Below are positions 8,502 through 17,586 of a stretch of 64,000 bases of DNA, one piece after another; position 1 is the stretch's first letter, and each line of letters opens with the position of its first letter. The DNA is from an uncultured Lachnospiraceae bacterium (GTDB taxonomy: Bacteria; Bacillota; Clostridia; Lachnospirales; Lachnospiraceae), in the NCBI GenBank assembly GCA_900316075.1, contig ONBT01000004.1:62001-126000 (forward strand), written 5' to 3'. Both the position numbers and the translations under genes were made by a program. The notes below the pieces were generated by a model that was not told where the DNA came from, ran no database searches, and worked only from the letters and a program-made list of their open reading frames with translations.

Positions 8502-8509
8502 AAAAACAC

Positions 8510-8539
8510 TTGACACGCACCCCGTATCCGGCGTATAAT
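8510..8539 (+). promoter_or_regulatory. Promoter of yceD-rpmF
   Basis: Consensus TTGACA (8510-8515), 18-base spacer, consensus TATAAT (8534-8539). This is the strongest-looking vegetative promoter in the window, as expected for a ribosomal protein gene. Confidence 0.9.
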
Positions 8540-8571
8540 GCCATTTGTTGTGTTGTTGGAGAAAGTCTGCC

Positions 8572-9123
8572 ATGAAGCTGGATCTGTCTCTCGACCTTCA
8601 GAAAGGTCCTTTTGAAAAAGACGCGGCCCTTGCCTTTGATATCACGGAGGTGAAGGTCGGCGGAGAGGCCCGGAAGGTTTCGGGACCGGATGAGGTGACG
8701 GTTCATATTTCCTATGACGGAGCCCATCTTTCGGTCGGCGGGACCTGTGAAGGCACGGTGACATACCCCTGTGACCGGTGTCTTACGGATACCCCGGTTC
8801 CATTTGAAGCAGATATTTCCCTGGACTTTCCCGTTTCGGACGGTCGGCTGGTACAGACAGCCGACGACCCCGAGGACTTTGTGGAAGACGGCCGCATCAT
8901 CGATCTTTCCGCGGTGATTTCCGAAGAGCTTCTGATCGGAAAACCCGAGAAAGTGCTTTGCCGGCCCGACTGCAAGGGCATCTGCCCCGTCTGCGGACAG
9001 AACCTCAACGAGGGAAGCTGCAATTGTGAAAGTTTCGTTCCTGACCCGCGCATGGCGCAGTTTCAGGATGTTTTCAAAAAGTTCAAGGAGGTGGAAGAAG
9101 ATGTCGATCTGTCCCAAGAATAA
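8572..9123 (+). CDS. YceD/DUF177 family protein with Cys clusters
   Basis: YceD (DUF177) proteins are encoded just ahead of rpmF across bacteria and are linked to rRNA or ribosome accumulation. The 183 residues show the family pattern: CDRCL at 67-71 and a C-terminal Cys-rich segment with Cys130, 134, 138, 141, 150 and 152 that could bind a metal. The ATG at 8572 follows GGAG; an earlier ATG at 8545 falls at the predicted transcription start and is rejected. The end overlaps the rpmF start by 23 bases, implying translational coupling. Confidence 0.88.
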   Translation: MKLDLSLDLQKGPFEKDAALAFDITEVKVGGEARKVSGPDEVTVHISYDGAHLSVGGTCEGTVTYPCDRCLTDTPVPFEADISLDFPVSDGRLVQTADDPEDFVEDGRIIDLSAVISEELLIGKPEKVLCRPDCKGICPVCGQNLNEGSCNCESFVPDPRMAQFQDVFKKFKEVEEDVDLSQE

Positions 9124-9280
9124 GTCGTCCAAGGGCCACAGAAATCAGCGCAGAGCGAACTGGAAGATGAGCGCACCCGCACTCGTCCGCTGCAGCAAGT
9201 GCGGCAAGCTGATGATGCCCCATCGCGTCTGCAAGAACTGCGGTTCTTACAATAAGAGAGAGATCATTGCCCAGGACTGA
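9101..9280 (+). CDS. rpmF: Ribosomal protein bL32
   Basis: bL32 is a small protein of the 50S subunit. The 59-residue product starts MSICPKNKSSKGHRNQRRAN, typical of the family. It carries CSKC (31-34) and CKNC (44-47), so it is the zinc-binding form. The ATG at 9101 lies inside the yceD end, with GGAGG about 10 bases upstream. A perfect terminator-like hairpin follows. Confidence 0.96.
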   Translation: MSICPKNKSSKGHRNQRRANWKMSAPALVRCSKCGKLMMPHRVCKNCGSYNKREIIAQD

Positions 9281-9303
9281 TATTTTGAGCAATGGACAAT
9301 AGA

Positions 9304-9338
9304 GAAGGGCCCCGCACCTTTGGTGCGGGGCCCTTCTT
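9304..9338 (+). terminator. Long perfect hairpin after rpmF
   Basis: GAAGGGCCCCGCACC (9304-9318) pairs perfectly with GGTGCGGGGCCCTTC (9322-9336) around TTT. Only two T follow, so it may act partly as a transcript-end stabiliser. The -35 of the plsX promoter overlaps its 3' foot. Confidence 0.7.
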
Positions 9339-9365
9339 GCAGTCGGGGCTTATCTATAGTAAAAT
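9337..9365 (+). promoter_or_regulatory. Promoter of plsX
   Basis: TTGCAG (9337-9342), 17-base spacer, TAAAAT (9360-9365), 27 bases ahead of the plsX ATG. Confidence 0.6.
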
Positions 9366-9392
9366 ACTGCAGTTAAGACGAAGGAGATTTGT

Positions 9393-10406
9393 ATGAATCG
9401 TATTCGCATAGCAATAGACTGCATGGGCGGGGACAATGCTCCGGAGGCTCCGGTCCAGGGGGCCCTCGATGCCCTTGCCGAGTCGGATGAAATCGAAGTC
9501 ATCCTGGTCGGCCGGGAAGCGGACATCCAAAAAGCCCTGACCGGAAAGAAGTATGACGCCTCCCGTCTTTCGATTGTAAACGCGACGGAAGTCATCGAGA
9601 CTGCCGAACACCCGGTTTCCGCCATCAATTCCAAGAAAGACTCTTCCATGGTCGTGGCCCTGAAGCTGGTGAAGACCGGCGAGGCTGAAGCCATCCTTTC
9701 CGCCGGCAATTCCGGAGCCCTTCTGGTGGGCGGGCAGACCGTGGTCGGCCGCATACCCGGGGTCAAGCGGGCCCCCTTCGCCGCCATGATGCCCACGGCG
9801 AGCGGAGCGAGCCTTCTGGTGGACACCGGGGCCAATGTGGATGCCCGGTCGGACATGCTTGTGAACTGGGCTCTCCTTGGCACCATCTATATGAAGGAAG
9901 TCGTCGGCCGGGAGAATCCCACGGTCGGCATCGTGAATATCGGAGCCGAAGAGGAGAAGGGCAATGCCCTTGTGAAGGAGACCATGCCTCTTCTTCGGGA
10001 GACGGCCGGAATCAACTTCGTGGGCTCCGTGGAAGCCCGGGACATCCCGACAGGCGGAACGGACATTCTGGTCTGCGACGCCTTTGTTGGAAATATCATC
10101 ATCAAGATGTACGAGGGTGTGGCAAAGACCATGATGAACGCCCTGCAGAAGGGCTTCAAGGCGACGCCGGTTGCGGCTCTCGGAGCCCTCATGTCCCTGC
10201 CTTCATTGAAGAAGTCCCTGAAGGATTTCGATGTGAGCCAGTACGGCGGGGCGCCCCTTCTTGGCGTCAAAGGCCTTGTCATGAAGACCCACGGCAGCGC
10301 GAAAGCCAAGGAATTCAAGAATTCCTGCCTGCAGTGCATTGCCTTCGTCAAAAACGACGTCGTCGGAAAGATGCAGGCGGCCCTGGCGGAAGAAAAACAA
10401 AAATAA
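9393..10406 (+). CDS. plsX: Phosphate acyltransferase PlsX
   Basis: PlsX makes acyl phosphate from acyl-ACP, the donor for PlsY in phospholipid synthesis. The 337 residues begin with the family signature IAIDCMGGDNAP and contain ILSAGNSGALL, VDTGANVD and the C-terminal GAPLLGVKGLVMKTHG. The gene is followed 8 bases later by acpP, whose product carries the substrate. AAGGAG precedes the ATG. Confidence 0.97.
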   Translation: MNRIRIAIDCMGGDNAPEAPVQGALDALAESDEIEVILVGREADIQKALTGKKYDASRLSIVNATEVIETAEHPVSAINSKKDSSMVVALKLVKTGEAEAILSAGNSGALLVGGQTVVGRIPGVKRAPFAAMMPTASGASLLVDTGANVDARSDMLVNWALLGTIYMKEVVGRENPTVGIVNIGAEEEKGNALVKETMPLLRETAGINFVGSVEARDIPTGGTDILVCDAFVGNIIIKMYEGVAKTMMNALQKGFKATPVAALGALMSLPSLKKSLKDFDVSQYGGAPLLGVKGLVMKTHGSAKAKEFKNSCLQCIAFVKNDVVGKMQAALAEEKQK

Positions 10407-10413
10407 GGAGAAC

Positions 10414-10653
10414 ATGAAAATGGAACTTGACCTCTTGAAAAAGGTAATCGCTGATGTACTGAACGTGGACCCGGATGAAATCACCGAGGACACGACCTTT
10501 GTCGAAGACCTGGGAGCCGACTCCCTGGACCTTTTCCAGATCATCATGGGCGTGGAGGAGGAACTCGACGTCGAGGTGGACACGAAGGAAGCCGAGAAGA
10601 TCAAGACCGTCGGCGATGCCATCGAACTCATCAAAAAAACCAAGGGCGAGTGA
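10414..10653 (+). CDS. acpP: Acyl carrier protein
   Basis: The 79-residue acidic protein holds growing acyl chains on a phosphopantetheine arm attached to Ser37 in GADSLDL. The helical pattern and length are typical of AcpP. The ATG at 10414 follows AAGGAG that overlaps the plsX stop region. MEL two codons later could also be the start. It is co-transcribed with plsX. Confidence 0.96.
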   Translation: MKMELDLLKKVIADVLNVDPDEITEDTTFVEDLGADSLDLFQIIMGVEEELDVEVDTKEAEKIKTVGDAIELIKKTKGE

Positions 10654-10699
10654 GTTCCCGGAGGCCGTCTTGGCTTATTTTCACATGTATGATTTTTTG

Positions 10700-10735
10700 A
10701 GAAGCCTTTGAGCGATATTCCCCGGAGGCTTCTTT
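10700..10735 (+). terminator. Weak terminator-like hairpin between acpP and rnc
   Basis: AGAAGCCT (10700-10707) pairs with AGGCTTCT (10726-10733), followed by only a short T-rich stretch. Partial readthrough into rnc is likely. Confidence 0.45.
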
Positions 10736-10774
10736 CATTGTGCTTTTCATCGGCAGGAAAGGACCTATATTTCC

Positions 10775-11479
10775 ATGGAAAATTTTCTGGAACTGCAGGA
10801 AAAAATCGGTTATACCTTCAAGGACCCCATGCACCTAAGGCATGCCCTGATTCACAGCTCATACGCCAATGAGCACGGCATGCCGAAGTTTTCGGACAAT
10901 GAGCGCTATGAGTTCCTGGGAGACAGTGTGCTTGAGATGGTTTCCTCGGATTTCCTCTTTCACAATTATCCGGACCAGAACGAGGGCCAGATGAGCAAGC
11001 TCCGGGCCTCCCTGGTCTGCGAGATGGCCCTGGCCGATGTGGCGGTCTCGCTTTCCATCGGGGACTATATCTTCCTTTCCAACGGGGAAGAGAAGACTGG
11101 GGGTCGGCAATTGAAGTCCATTCTATCCGACGCCCTGGAATCTGTCATCGGGGCCATCTACCTGGACGGGGGCATCGTCCCGGCCGACGCTTTCATCCGC
11201 AAATTCATTCTGACCGACATTGAGAACCGGACCCTCTTCTACGACGCGAAGACGGTCCTGCAGGAGCTGGTTCAGGGCGGAGATTACGGACCTCTTCATT
11301 ATGAAGAGATGAAGGAGACCGGGCCCGAGCACCGGAAGACCTTCTACATGCGGGCTTTGGTGGGCAGCCGCCTGATCGGGGAAGGCTCCGGGGCCACGAA
11401 AAAGGCGGCCGAGCAGGAAGCGGCCTACCGGGGCCTTCTCCTCCTTCGGCAGGAGCAGGAAGCGAAAAAGCTCCGCTGA
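10775..11479 (+). CDS. rnc: Ribonuclease III
   Basis: RNase III cuts double-stranded RNA, including rRNA precursors. The 234 residues contain the catalytic signature NERYEFLGDSVLE (42-54, with Glu46 and Asp50). A second acidic cluster is SDALESVIGAIYLDGG, and a C-terminal dsRNA-binding domain ends in GATKKAAEQEAA. It lies directly ahead of smc and ftsY, the common Firmicute order rnc-smc-ftsY. Confidence 0.96.
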   Translation: MENFLELQEKIGYTFKDPMHLRHALIHSSYANEHGMPKFSDNERYEFLGDSVLEMVSSDFLFHNYPDQNEGQMSKLRASLVCEMALADVAVSLSIGDYIFLSNGEEKTGGRQLKSILSDALESVIGAIYLDGGIVPADAFIRKFILTDIENRTLFYDAKTVLQELVQGGDYGPLHYEEMKETGPEHRKTFYMRALVGSRLIGEGSGATKKAAEQEAAYRGLLLLRQEQEAKKLR

Positions 11480-11490
11480 AAAGAGGGGGC

Positions 11491-11518
11491 TTTACATTAG
11501 TCATATGACTAATATAAA
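11491..11518. repeat. Most symmetric copy of the AT-rich palindrome, ahead of smc
   Basis: TTTACATTAGTCAT and ATGACTAATATAAA form a 28-base near-perfect dyad between rnc and the smc ribosome binding site. The right arm contains TAATAT, but no -35 at a usual distance is seen. Confidence 0.65.
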
Positions 11519-11542
11519 TCATGCAGTACACCAGGAGTTGCC

Positions 11543-14500
11543 ATGTACCTGAAAAGCATAGAAATGCAGGGCTTCAAGTCCTTTGCCAACAAGATTGTCC
11601 TGACCTTCGAGGGCGGCATCACCGGTATCGTCGGCCCCAACGGCTCCGGCAAGTCCAATATCGCCGACGCCGTCCGCTGGGTCTTAGGCGAGCAGAGTGC
11701 TAAGGAGCTCCGGGGCGCCTCGATGACCGATGTCATCTTCGAAGGGACCGAGAACCGGCGGGCCCTTTCTTTTGCGTATGTGGCCCTCACGATTGACAAC
11801 TCCGACCACACCCTGCCTGTGGATTATGAAGAAGTGACCGTCGCCCGGCGGGTCTACCGGTCCGGCGAGTCCGAGTACCTGATCAACGGGACCTCCGTCC
11901 GCCTCAAGGACGTAAACGAGCTCTTCTACGACACAGGTATCGGCAAGGAGGGCTACTCCATCATCGGTCAGGGACAGATTGAGAAAATCCTGTCCGGCAA
12001 GCCGGAGGAGAGACGGGAGCTCTTCGATGAGGCTGTCGGGATTGTCAAGTACAAGCGCCGCAAGGCCGAGGCCCAGAAGAAACTTCAGGCCGAGCATGAC
12101 GACCTGACCCGGGTAAACGACATCCTTTCCGAGCTTGAAAAGCAGGTGGGGCCTCTGGAGGAGCAGGCCGAGACCGCCAAGCGCTACCTAGCCAAAAAGG
12201 AAGAGCTGAAGAAGCTTGACGCCAATTACTTCCTGGCCCAGGCAGCGGCCAAGAAGAAGGAAAACGAGTCCCTCTCCGAGAGCAGGGAGAATGCCGAGAA
12301 GGACCTTTCCGATCTCCACGCCGAGGACGAAGAAATCAAACGGGAGTACGACTCTCTGTCCGGCCGCCTTTCTGCCCTCGATGAGGAAATCGAGGATCTC
12401 CGTCAGAAGAAGGACGAAAATATCGCAAACCGGGGCCGCCTGAACCAGCAGATCACGGTCCTGACCGAGCGGATTTCTGCCGGGGAGAAGAACCAGGCCT
12501 CTTTCGGCGACCGCATAGCCGAACTCGAACGGGACAAGGAGGAAAAGCAGAAAGAGCTTGCCCGCCTGACGGGGGAGAAGGATTCCCTCGACAGCTCCCT
12601 TTCCGAGGTCGAAGAGCGGCTGAAGCAGGTCGAGGACGAGTACTATTGCCTAGAAGCCGGCATCAAAGAGAAGAACGAAAAGATTGAAAATAATAAGGCA
12701 GCCCTCCTTTCTCTGATCACGGAGCGGTCTGAGATCAAGGCGAAGAAGGAGCGGAACCAGACCCTGCTCGAGCAGATCCGCATCCGCAAGGCCTCCCTCA
12801 ATAAGCAGCTCGTAGAACAGAAAACCCATGAGGAAGAGCAGCAAAAGGACCTTTCCGACCGAAAGGAAGCCTATGAGGCCGCCGGGAAGAAGCGGGAGGA
12901 CTTAAAGCAGAAGGCCGACGAGGCAGCTGCCAAGGTCCGGGAGTGGGAAGGGAAACTCGCTGACGCCCGGGAAAAACTCACGGAAACTGAGCGGCAGCAG
13001 TCCGTCCTCACTTCCAATCTCGAACTTCTTGAGAATATGGCCGAGCGCTATGAGGGCTTCGGAAATTCGGTCAAGCGGGTCATGGAAAATAAGGACAATG
13101 ATTCCGGCATCATCGGAACCGTGTCCGACCTCCTTTCTACGGAAAAGAAGTATGAGACCGCCATTGAGACGGCCCTTGCTGCCAATATAAGAAACATCGT
13201 GACCGAGGACGAGGACTGTGCCAAGCGGCAGATCGAGTTCCTGAAGCGGGAGCATCTGGGTAGGGCCACCTTCCTCCCCCTGTCATCGGTTCAGCCCCAT
13301 GAGCTTTCCGACGAGCGTGTTCTTTCGGAGAAAGGGGTCCTCGGACGGGCCTCGGACCTGGTCCGCACGGATTCTAAGTATCGGGTTGTCGCCGAGAACC
13401 TCCTGGGCGGCTTTCTCGTGGCGGACACCATGGAAAACGCCATCGCCCTGCAGCGGAAGAACCGCTTCCGCCTCAGAATCGTGACCCTCGAAGGCGAACT
13501 CTTCGCCCCGGGTGGGTCCATGACCGGCGGCTCTTTCAAAAATAAGTCCAATGTCCTGGGCAGAAACCGGGAACTCGAAGCCATACGGGAGAAGCTTTCA
13601 GACGCTGAAAAGGCGGTGAAGGACTTAAACTCCCGCATCGGGGACTTAACGACCGCAAAGGATCTGGCGGCAGATGACAGCCGGGCCGCGGCCGAGGCCC
13701 TTTCCGAGGCCGCTCTCGCCGAGAATACGGCGAAGGTTTCCTACGATACGGCTCTTTCCCGCCGCCAGGAGGAAGAAAAGCTCCTGTCCGGGGTCGAGGG
13801 CGAGTCCTCGGATGCGGACAAAAAGATTGCCGAAATCGCTGAGGAACAGAAGGCCATCGAAGAGAGCCTTTCTGCTTCCGTCGCCCGGGAGAAGGAATTA
13901 AACGACGAGACCGAGGCCCTGAAGAACGCCCTCGACGAACAGACCTACATGGAGACGGCCTCCACCCGGGCTTTGTCCGAAGCTCAGGTAGAAGCGGCTT
14001 CCGCGAAGGAAAAGCAGAGTTTTGCCGCGGAGAATCTGGCCCGTATTCAGGAGGAACTGAAGAAGGCCGAAAAGTCCGAAAGCGACATCCGGTCCCAGGA
14101 AGCTGCCGGCAAGGCAGAAATCGAGCGCATGAAGGCCGACATCGCCTCTATCAAGGAAACTCTGGGTCAGGCAGACGGTTCCGACGCGGACCTCGAGGCT
14201 GCCCGGCAGGAGAAGCAGAAGGAGAAGGAAGAAGTCTCCGCCTCCTTCAAGAAGTTCTTCGACCAGAAGGAAGAAGTTCAGAAGAAGATTTCTTCCCTGG
14301 AGCGGGAAGTGGACCGCCTGTCCGACCGAATCGAGAAGAACGACGAAGCCGTATCCTACCAGACCAACTATCTGTGGAACGAGTACGAGCTGACGCCCCA
14401 CCAGGCCGAGGAATTCGCAGACCCGGAGATGACGGATCCTGCAGCCATGAACAAACAGATTTCCTCTGTCCGGAACGAAATCCGGGGCATGGGCAATGTC

Positions 14501-15100
14501 AATGTCAATGCCATCGAAGACTACAAGGAGGTTTCCGAGCGCTACAACTTCTTGAAGGGCCAGCATGACGACCTGATCGAAGCAGAAGAGTCCTTGAAGA
14601 CCATCATTGACGAGCTGACGGAAGGCATGAAGACCCGCTTCAATGAAGGCTTTGCGGACATCAACCGGGAATTCAAGGAAGTTTTCCGAACCCTCTTTGG
14701 AGGCGGTTCTGCCGAGCTTTCCCTGACGGATGAAGAGGATGTCCTCGAAAGCGGCATTCGCATCACCTGCTCACCGCCCGGCAAGAAGCTGCAGAACATG
14801 ATGCAGCTCTCCGGCGGAGAGAAATCCCTGACGGCTATTGCACTGCTTTTTGCCATTCAGAATCTGAAACCGTCTCCTTTCTGTCTTCTGGACGAGATCG
14901 AGGCGGCCCTGGACGACGCCAACGTAGATCGCTTTGCGAAGTACCTGCACAAATTGACAAAGAACACCCAGTTCATTATCATAACCCATCGAAGAGGCAC
15001 CATGAAGGCTGCAGACCAGCTCTACGGCATCACGATGCAGGAGAAGGGCGTCTCGACCCAGGTCTCCGTCAACCTCGTGGAAAACGATCTGACGGATTGA
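11543..15100 (+). CDS. smc: Chromosome segregation ATPase SMC
   Basis: SMC is the core of bacterial condensin, working with ScpA/ScpB to organise and segregate the chromosome. The 1185 residues are full length. In order: ATPase head with Walker A GPNGSGKS (31-38), a long coiled coil, the hinge (about 500-667, ending in FAPGGSMTGGSF), the second coiled coil, then the C-terminal head with LSGGEKS (about 1089) and Walker B FCLLDEIEAALDD (about 1113-1125). AGGAG precedes the ATG. ftsY follows after 12 bases. Confidence 0.97.
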   Translation: MYLKSIEMQGFKSFANKIVLTFEGGITGIVGPNGSGKSNIADAVRWVLGEQSAKELRGASMTDVIFEGTENRRALSFAYVALTIDNSDHTLPVDYEEVTVARRVYRSGESEYLINGTSVRLKDVNELFYDTGIGKEGYSIIGQGQIEKILSGKPEERRELFDEAVGIVKYKRRKAEAQKKLQAEHDDLTRVNDILSELEKQVGPLEEQAETAKRYLAKKEELKKLDANYFLAQAAAKKKENESLSESRENAEKDLSDLHAEDEEIKREYDSLSGRLSALDEEIEDLRQKKDENIANRGRLNQQITVLTERISAGEKNQASFGDRIAELERDKEEKQKELARLTGEKDSLDSSLSEVEERLKQVEDEYYCLEAGIKEKNEKIENNKAALLSLITERSEIKAKKERNQTLLEQIRIRKASLNKQLVEQKTHEEEQQKDLSDRKEAYEAAGKKREDLKQKADEAAAKVREWEGKLADAREKLTETERQQSVLTSNLELLENMAERYEGFGNSVKRVMENKDNDSGIIGTVSDLLSTEKKYETAIETALAANIRNIVTEDEDCAKRQIEFLKREHLGRATFLPLSSVQPHELSDERVLSEKGVLGRASDLVRTDSKYRVVAENLLGGFLVADTMENAIALQRKNRFRLRIVTLEGELFAPGGSMTGGSFKNKSNVLGRNRELEAIREKLSDAEKAVKDLNSRIGDLTTAKDLAADDSRAAAEALSEAALAENTAKVSYDTALSRRQEEEKLLSGVEGESSDADKKIAEIAEEQKAIEESLSASVAREKELNDETEALKNALDEQTYMETASTRALSEAQVEAASAKEKQSFAAENLARIQEELKKAEKSESDIRSQEAAGKAEIERMKADIASIKETLGQADGSDADLEAARQEKQKEKEEVSASFKKFFDQKEEVQKKISSLEREVDRLSDRIEKNDEAVSYQTNYLWNEYELTPHQAEEFADPEMTDPAAMNKQISSVRNEIRGMGNVNVNAIEDYKEVSERYNFLKGQHDDLIEAEESLKTIIDELTEGMKTRFNEGFADINREFKEVFRTLFGGGSAELSLTDEEDVLESGIRITCSPPGKKLQNMMQLSGGEKSLTAIALLFAIQNLKPSPFCLLDEIEAALDDANVDRFAKYLHKLTKNTQFIIITHRRGTMKAADQLYGITMQEKGVSTQVSVNLVENDLTD

Positions 15101-15112
15101 TGAGGAAACCAC

Positions 15113-16246
15113 ATGTCCGTATATGATGAATACGAATACGTCCCCCAGGTCATCATCCGGGATGAGAAGACCGGAGAGGGCGTATCCCAGTCCGTAAGCA
15201 AAGAAGAACTGGCCGCCGTCGAAGAGCGGGAGGCCTGGAAAAAGGCCGCTGAGGAAGAAGCCGCCAGGAAGGCCGCCGAGGAAGCGGAAAAGGCTGCTTC
15301 GGAAAGTGCTGAAGACAGCAGTTCTGAAGGCTTCTGGGCCCGCCTCTACCGGGGGCTCTTCAAGTCCAGAAAGAGCCTCAGGGAAAAGCTGGCTTTCATC
15401 TTCTCCGGCTTCTCGGAAATCGACGACGACTTTTACGAGGAGCTCGAGGAAGTCCTCATATCCTCCGACATCGGGGTCCAGACGACAGAGGACATCCTCG
15501 ATGACCTCCGGACGATGGTGAAAGAGCGTCACATCAAGGAGCCTGCCGACTGCCGGGAACTTCTGATTGAGTCCATGAAGGAGCGGATGAAGACGACAGA
15601 GTCTTCCTATGACTATGTCGACAAAACTTCCGTGGTCTTCGTCGTCGGCGTGAACGGAGTCGGCAAGACCACCACGGTCGGCAAACTGGCCCAGAAGCTC
15701 AGGAAACAGAAAAAGAAAGTCCTGATCTGCGCCGCCGACACCTTCCGGGCAGCTGCTGTCGAACAGCTGACCGAGTGGGCGAACCGGGCCCAGTGCGACC
15801 TCATCAAGGGTTCTGAAGGCAGCGACCCCTCCGCCGTAGTCTTCGACGCGGTCTCCGCTGCAAAAGCCCGCAGGGCGGATGTCCTTCTCATAGATACCGC
15901 CGGCCGCCTTCATAATAAGAAAAACCTCATGGCCGAGCTTTCAAAGATGAACTCGGTCATCGACCGGGAATACCCGGATGCCTACCGGGAAACTCTCCTG
16001 GTCCTTGACGCGACGACAGGGCAGAATGCCCTCGTCCAGGCGAAGGAATTTTCGGAGGTCACGGATATCACGGGCCTCGTCATGACAAAGATGGACGGCA
16101 CCGCAAAAGGCGGTATCTGTGTGGCCGTCGAAAACGAGCTCCACATACCGGTCAAATACATCGGAGTCGGGGAGAAGGTCGAGGACCTCGAGCGCTTCAA
16201 TGCCGACCAGTTCGTGGACGCCCTTTTTGCAGAGGAGGAAGAATAA
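15113..16246 (+). CDS. ftsY: Signal recognition particle receptor FtsY
   Basis: FtsY is the membrane-associated GTPase receptor for SRP-ribosome complexes. The 377 residues have an acidic, Ala/Glu-rich A domain (about 1-70), then the N domain and the GTPase G domain. G-domain motifs are GVNGVGKTTTVGKLA (from 179), DTFRAAAVEQL, DTAGR and TKMDGTAKGG. The stop codon TAA shares one base with the ATG of the next gene. Confidence 0.97.
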   Translation: MSVYDEYEYVPQVIIRDEKTGEGVSQSVSKEELAAVEEREAWKKAAEEEAARKAAEEAEKAASESAEDSSSEGFWARLYRGLFKSRKSLREKLAFIFSGFSEIDDDFYEELEEVLISSDIGVQTTEDILDDLRTMVKERHIKEPADCRELLIESMKERMKTTESSYDYVDKTSVVFVVGVNGVGKTTTVGKLAQKLRKQKKKVLICAADTFRAAAVEQLTEWANRAQCDLIKGSEGSDPSAVVFDAVSAAKARRADVLLIDTAGRLHNKKNLMAELSKMNSVIDREYPDAYRETLLVLDATTGQNALVQAKEFSEVTDITGLVMTKMDGTAKGGICVAVENELHIPVKYIGVGEKVEDLERFNADQFVDALFAEEEE

Positions 16247-17457
16247 TGCTGACAAAGAAGGATTTTGACGAGGCCTACCGGATTGTTTCCGAAGTGACTA
16301 CGGAGACGAAGCTCATCCACAGCGATTTTTTCTCGCAGGAGTCGGGGAACGAGGTCTATCTGAAGCCTGAGAATATGCAGGTGACCGGGGCTTATAAGGT
16401 CCGCGGCGCCTACTACAAGATTTCCACCCTCTCAGATGAGGAGCGGCAGAAGGGCCTGATTACGGCCTCCGCCGGGAATCATGCCCAGGGCGTGGCTTTC
16501 GCTGCGAAGAAGTACGGGGTCAAGGCCACGATTGTCATGCCGACGACGACTCCCCTCATCAAGGTGAACCGGACGAAGTCCTACGGGGCAGACGTGGTTC
16601 TCTGCGGGGACGTTTATGACGAGGCCTGTGACAAGGCTCTGGAGCTTGCGAAGGAGCATGGCTATACCTTTATCCATCCCTTTGACGACCCGGCTGTGGC
16701 GACCGGTCAGGGCACCATCGCCATGGAAATTTTTAAAGACCTGCCTCTGGTGGACATTATCCTCGTTCCCATCGGCGGCGGCGGCCTGGCGACCGGTGTT
16801 TCGACTCTGGCCAAGCTCTTGAATCCGAAGATCAAGGTCTACGGCGTGGAGCCTGCCGGGGCGGCGTGCATGAAGGCGTCCCTTGCCGCCGGAAAGGTCA
16901 CGACCCTGCCCACGGTGAACACCATTGCCGACGGCACGGCGGTCAAGACCCCGGGTGAGCACATCTTCCCCTATATTCAGAAGAATATCGACGACATCAT
17001 TACAATTGAGGACGACGAACTGATTGTGGCCTTCCTCGACATGGTGGAAAATCACAAGATGATTGTCGAGAACTCCGGCCTCCTTTCCGTGGCAGCGGCT
17101 TCCCATCTGAAAGAAAAGGGAAAGAATGTGGCCTGCGTCCTCTCGGGCGGGAATATGGATGTCATCACCATGTCCTCCGTCGTTCAGCATGGCCTGATCA
17201 TGCGGGACCGGATTTTCACGGTTTCCGTCCTCCTTCCCGACAAGCCCGGAGAACTGGCGGCCGTGGCAGAGACCATCGCGAAAGAGCAGGGGAATGTCAT
17301 CAAGCTCGAGCACAATCAGTTCGTCTCCACGAACCGGAACGCGGCCGTAGAGCTGCGCATCACCCTCGAGGCCTTCGGCACCGACCACAAGGAGCAGATT
17401 CTTTCTGCCCTGGACAAGAAGGGCTATCGGCCGAAGATTGTCCGCACATCCCTTTGA
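16246..17457 (+). CDS. ilvA: Threonine ammonia-lyase with ACT domain
   Basis: The PLP enzyme deaminates threonine to 2-oxobutyrate. Lys51 in TGAYKVRGAYYK is the expected Schiff-base lysine. PIGGGGLATG is the phosphate-binding Gly loop, and an ACT domain follows from about residue 321 (FTVSVLLPDKPGELAAVAE). The 403-residue length with one ACT domain fits the shorter form (TdcB-like core plus ACT) rather than the long IlvA with two regulatory repeats, so a catabolic or ligand-regulated role is possible. The start overlaps the ftsY stop by one base. No other isoleucine genes are nearby. Confidence 0.9.
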   Translation: MLTKKDFDEAYRIVSEVTTETKLIHSDFFSQESGNEVYLKPENMQVTGAYKVRGAYYKISTLSDEERQKGLITASAGNHAQGVAFAAKKYGVKATIVMPTTTPLIKVNRTKSYGADVVLCGDVYDEACDKALELAKEHGYTFIHPFDDPAVATGQGTIAMEIFKDLPLVDIILVPIGGGGLATGVSTLAKLLNPKIKVYGVEPAGAACMKASLAAGKVTTLPTVNTIADGTAVKTPGEHIFPYIQKNIDDIITIEDDELIVAFLDMVENHKMIVENSGLLSVAAASHLKEKGKNVACVLSGGNMDVITMSSVVQHGLIMRDRIFTVSVLLPDKPGELAAVAETIAKEQGNVIKLEHNQFVSTNRNAAVELRITLEAFGTDHKEQILSALDKKGYRPKIVRTSL

Positions 17458-17478
17458 ATTCGCGGCACCTGATATTTC

Positions 17479-17552
17479 CACCATTTTTGGACAAAAATTT
17501 TTCTCACCATCTTGGGCAAAATTTTTCACGCCATCTTTCGACAGAATATACT
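17479..17552 (+). repeat. Three tandem imperfect repeats ahead of the topoisomerase pair
   Basis: Three units of 26, 24 and 24 bases start at 17479, 17505 and 17529. Each begins CACCAT or CGCCAT, has a T-rich stretch, then GGACA, GGGCA or CGACA and an A/T-rich end. The third unit ends in TATACT (17548-17553), a possible -10, about 35 bases before the start codon. The spacing of about two helical turns suits a repeated protein-binding site. Confidence 0.6.
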
Positions 17553-17586
17553 TTGGCAGAGCACACGTTTTACAGGTAGGTAGATT

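Noticed and set aside
16432-17529. 365-codon minus-strand frame opposite the threonine deaminase
   Set aside because: Shadow of a recognised + strand enzyme; product composition is atypical and has no start signal.
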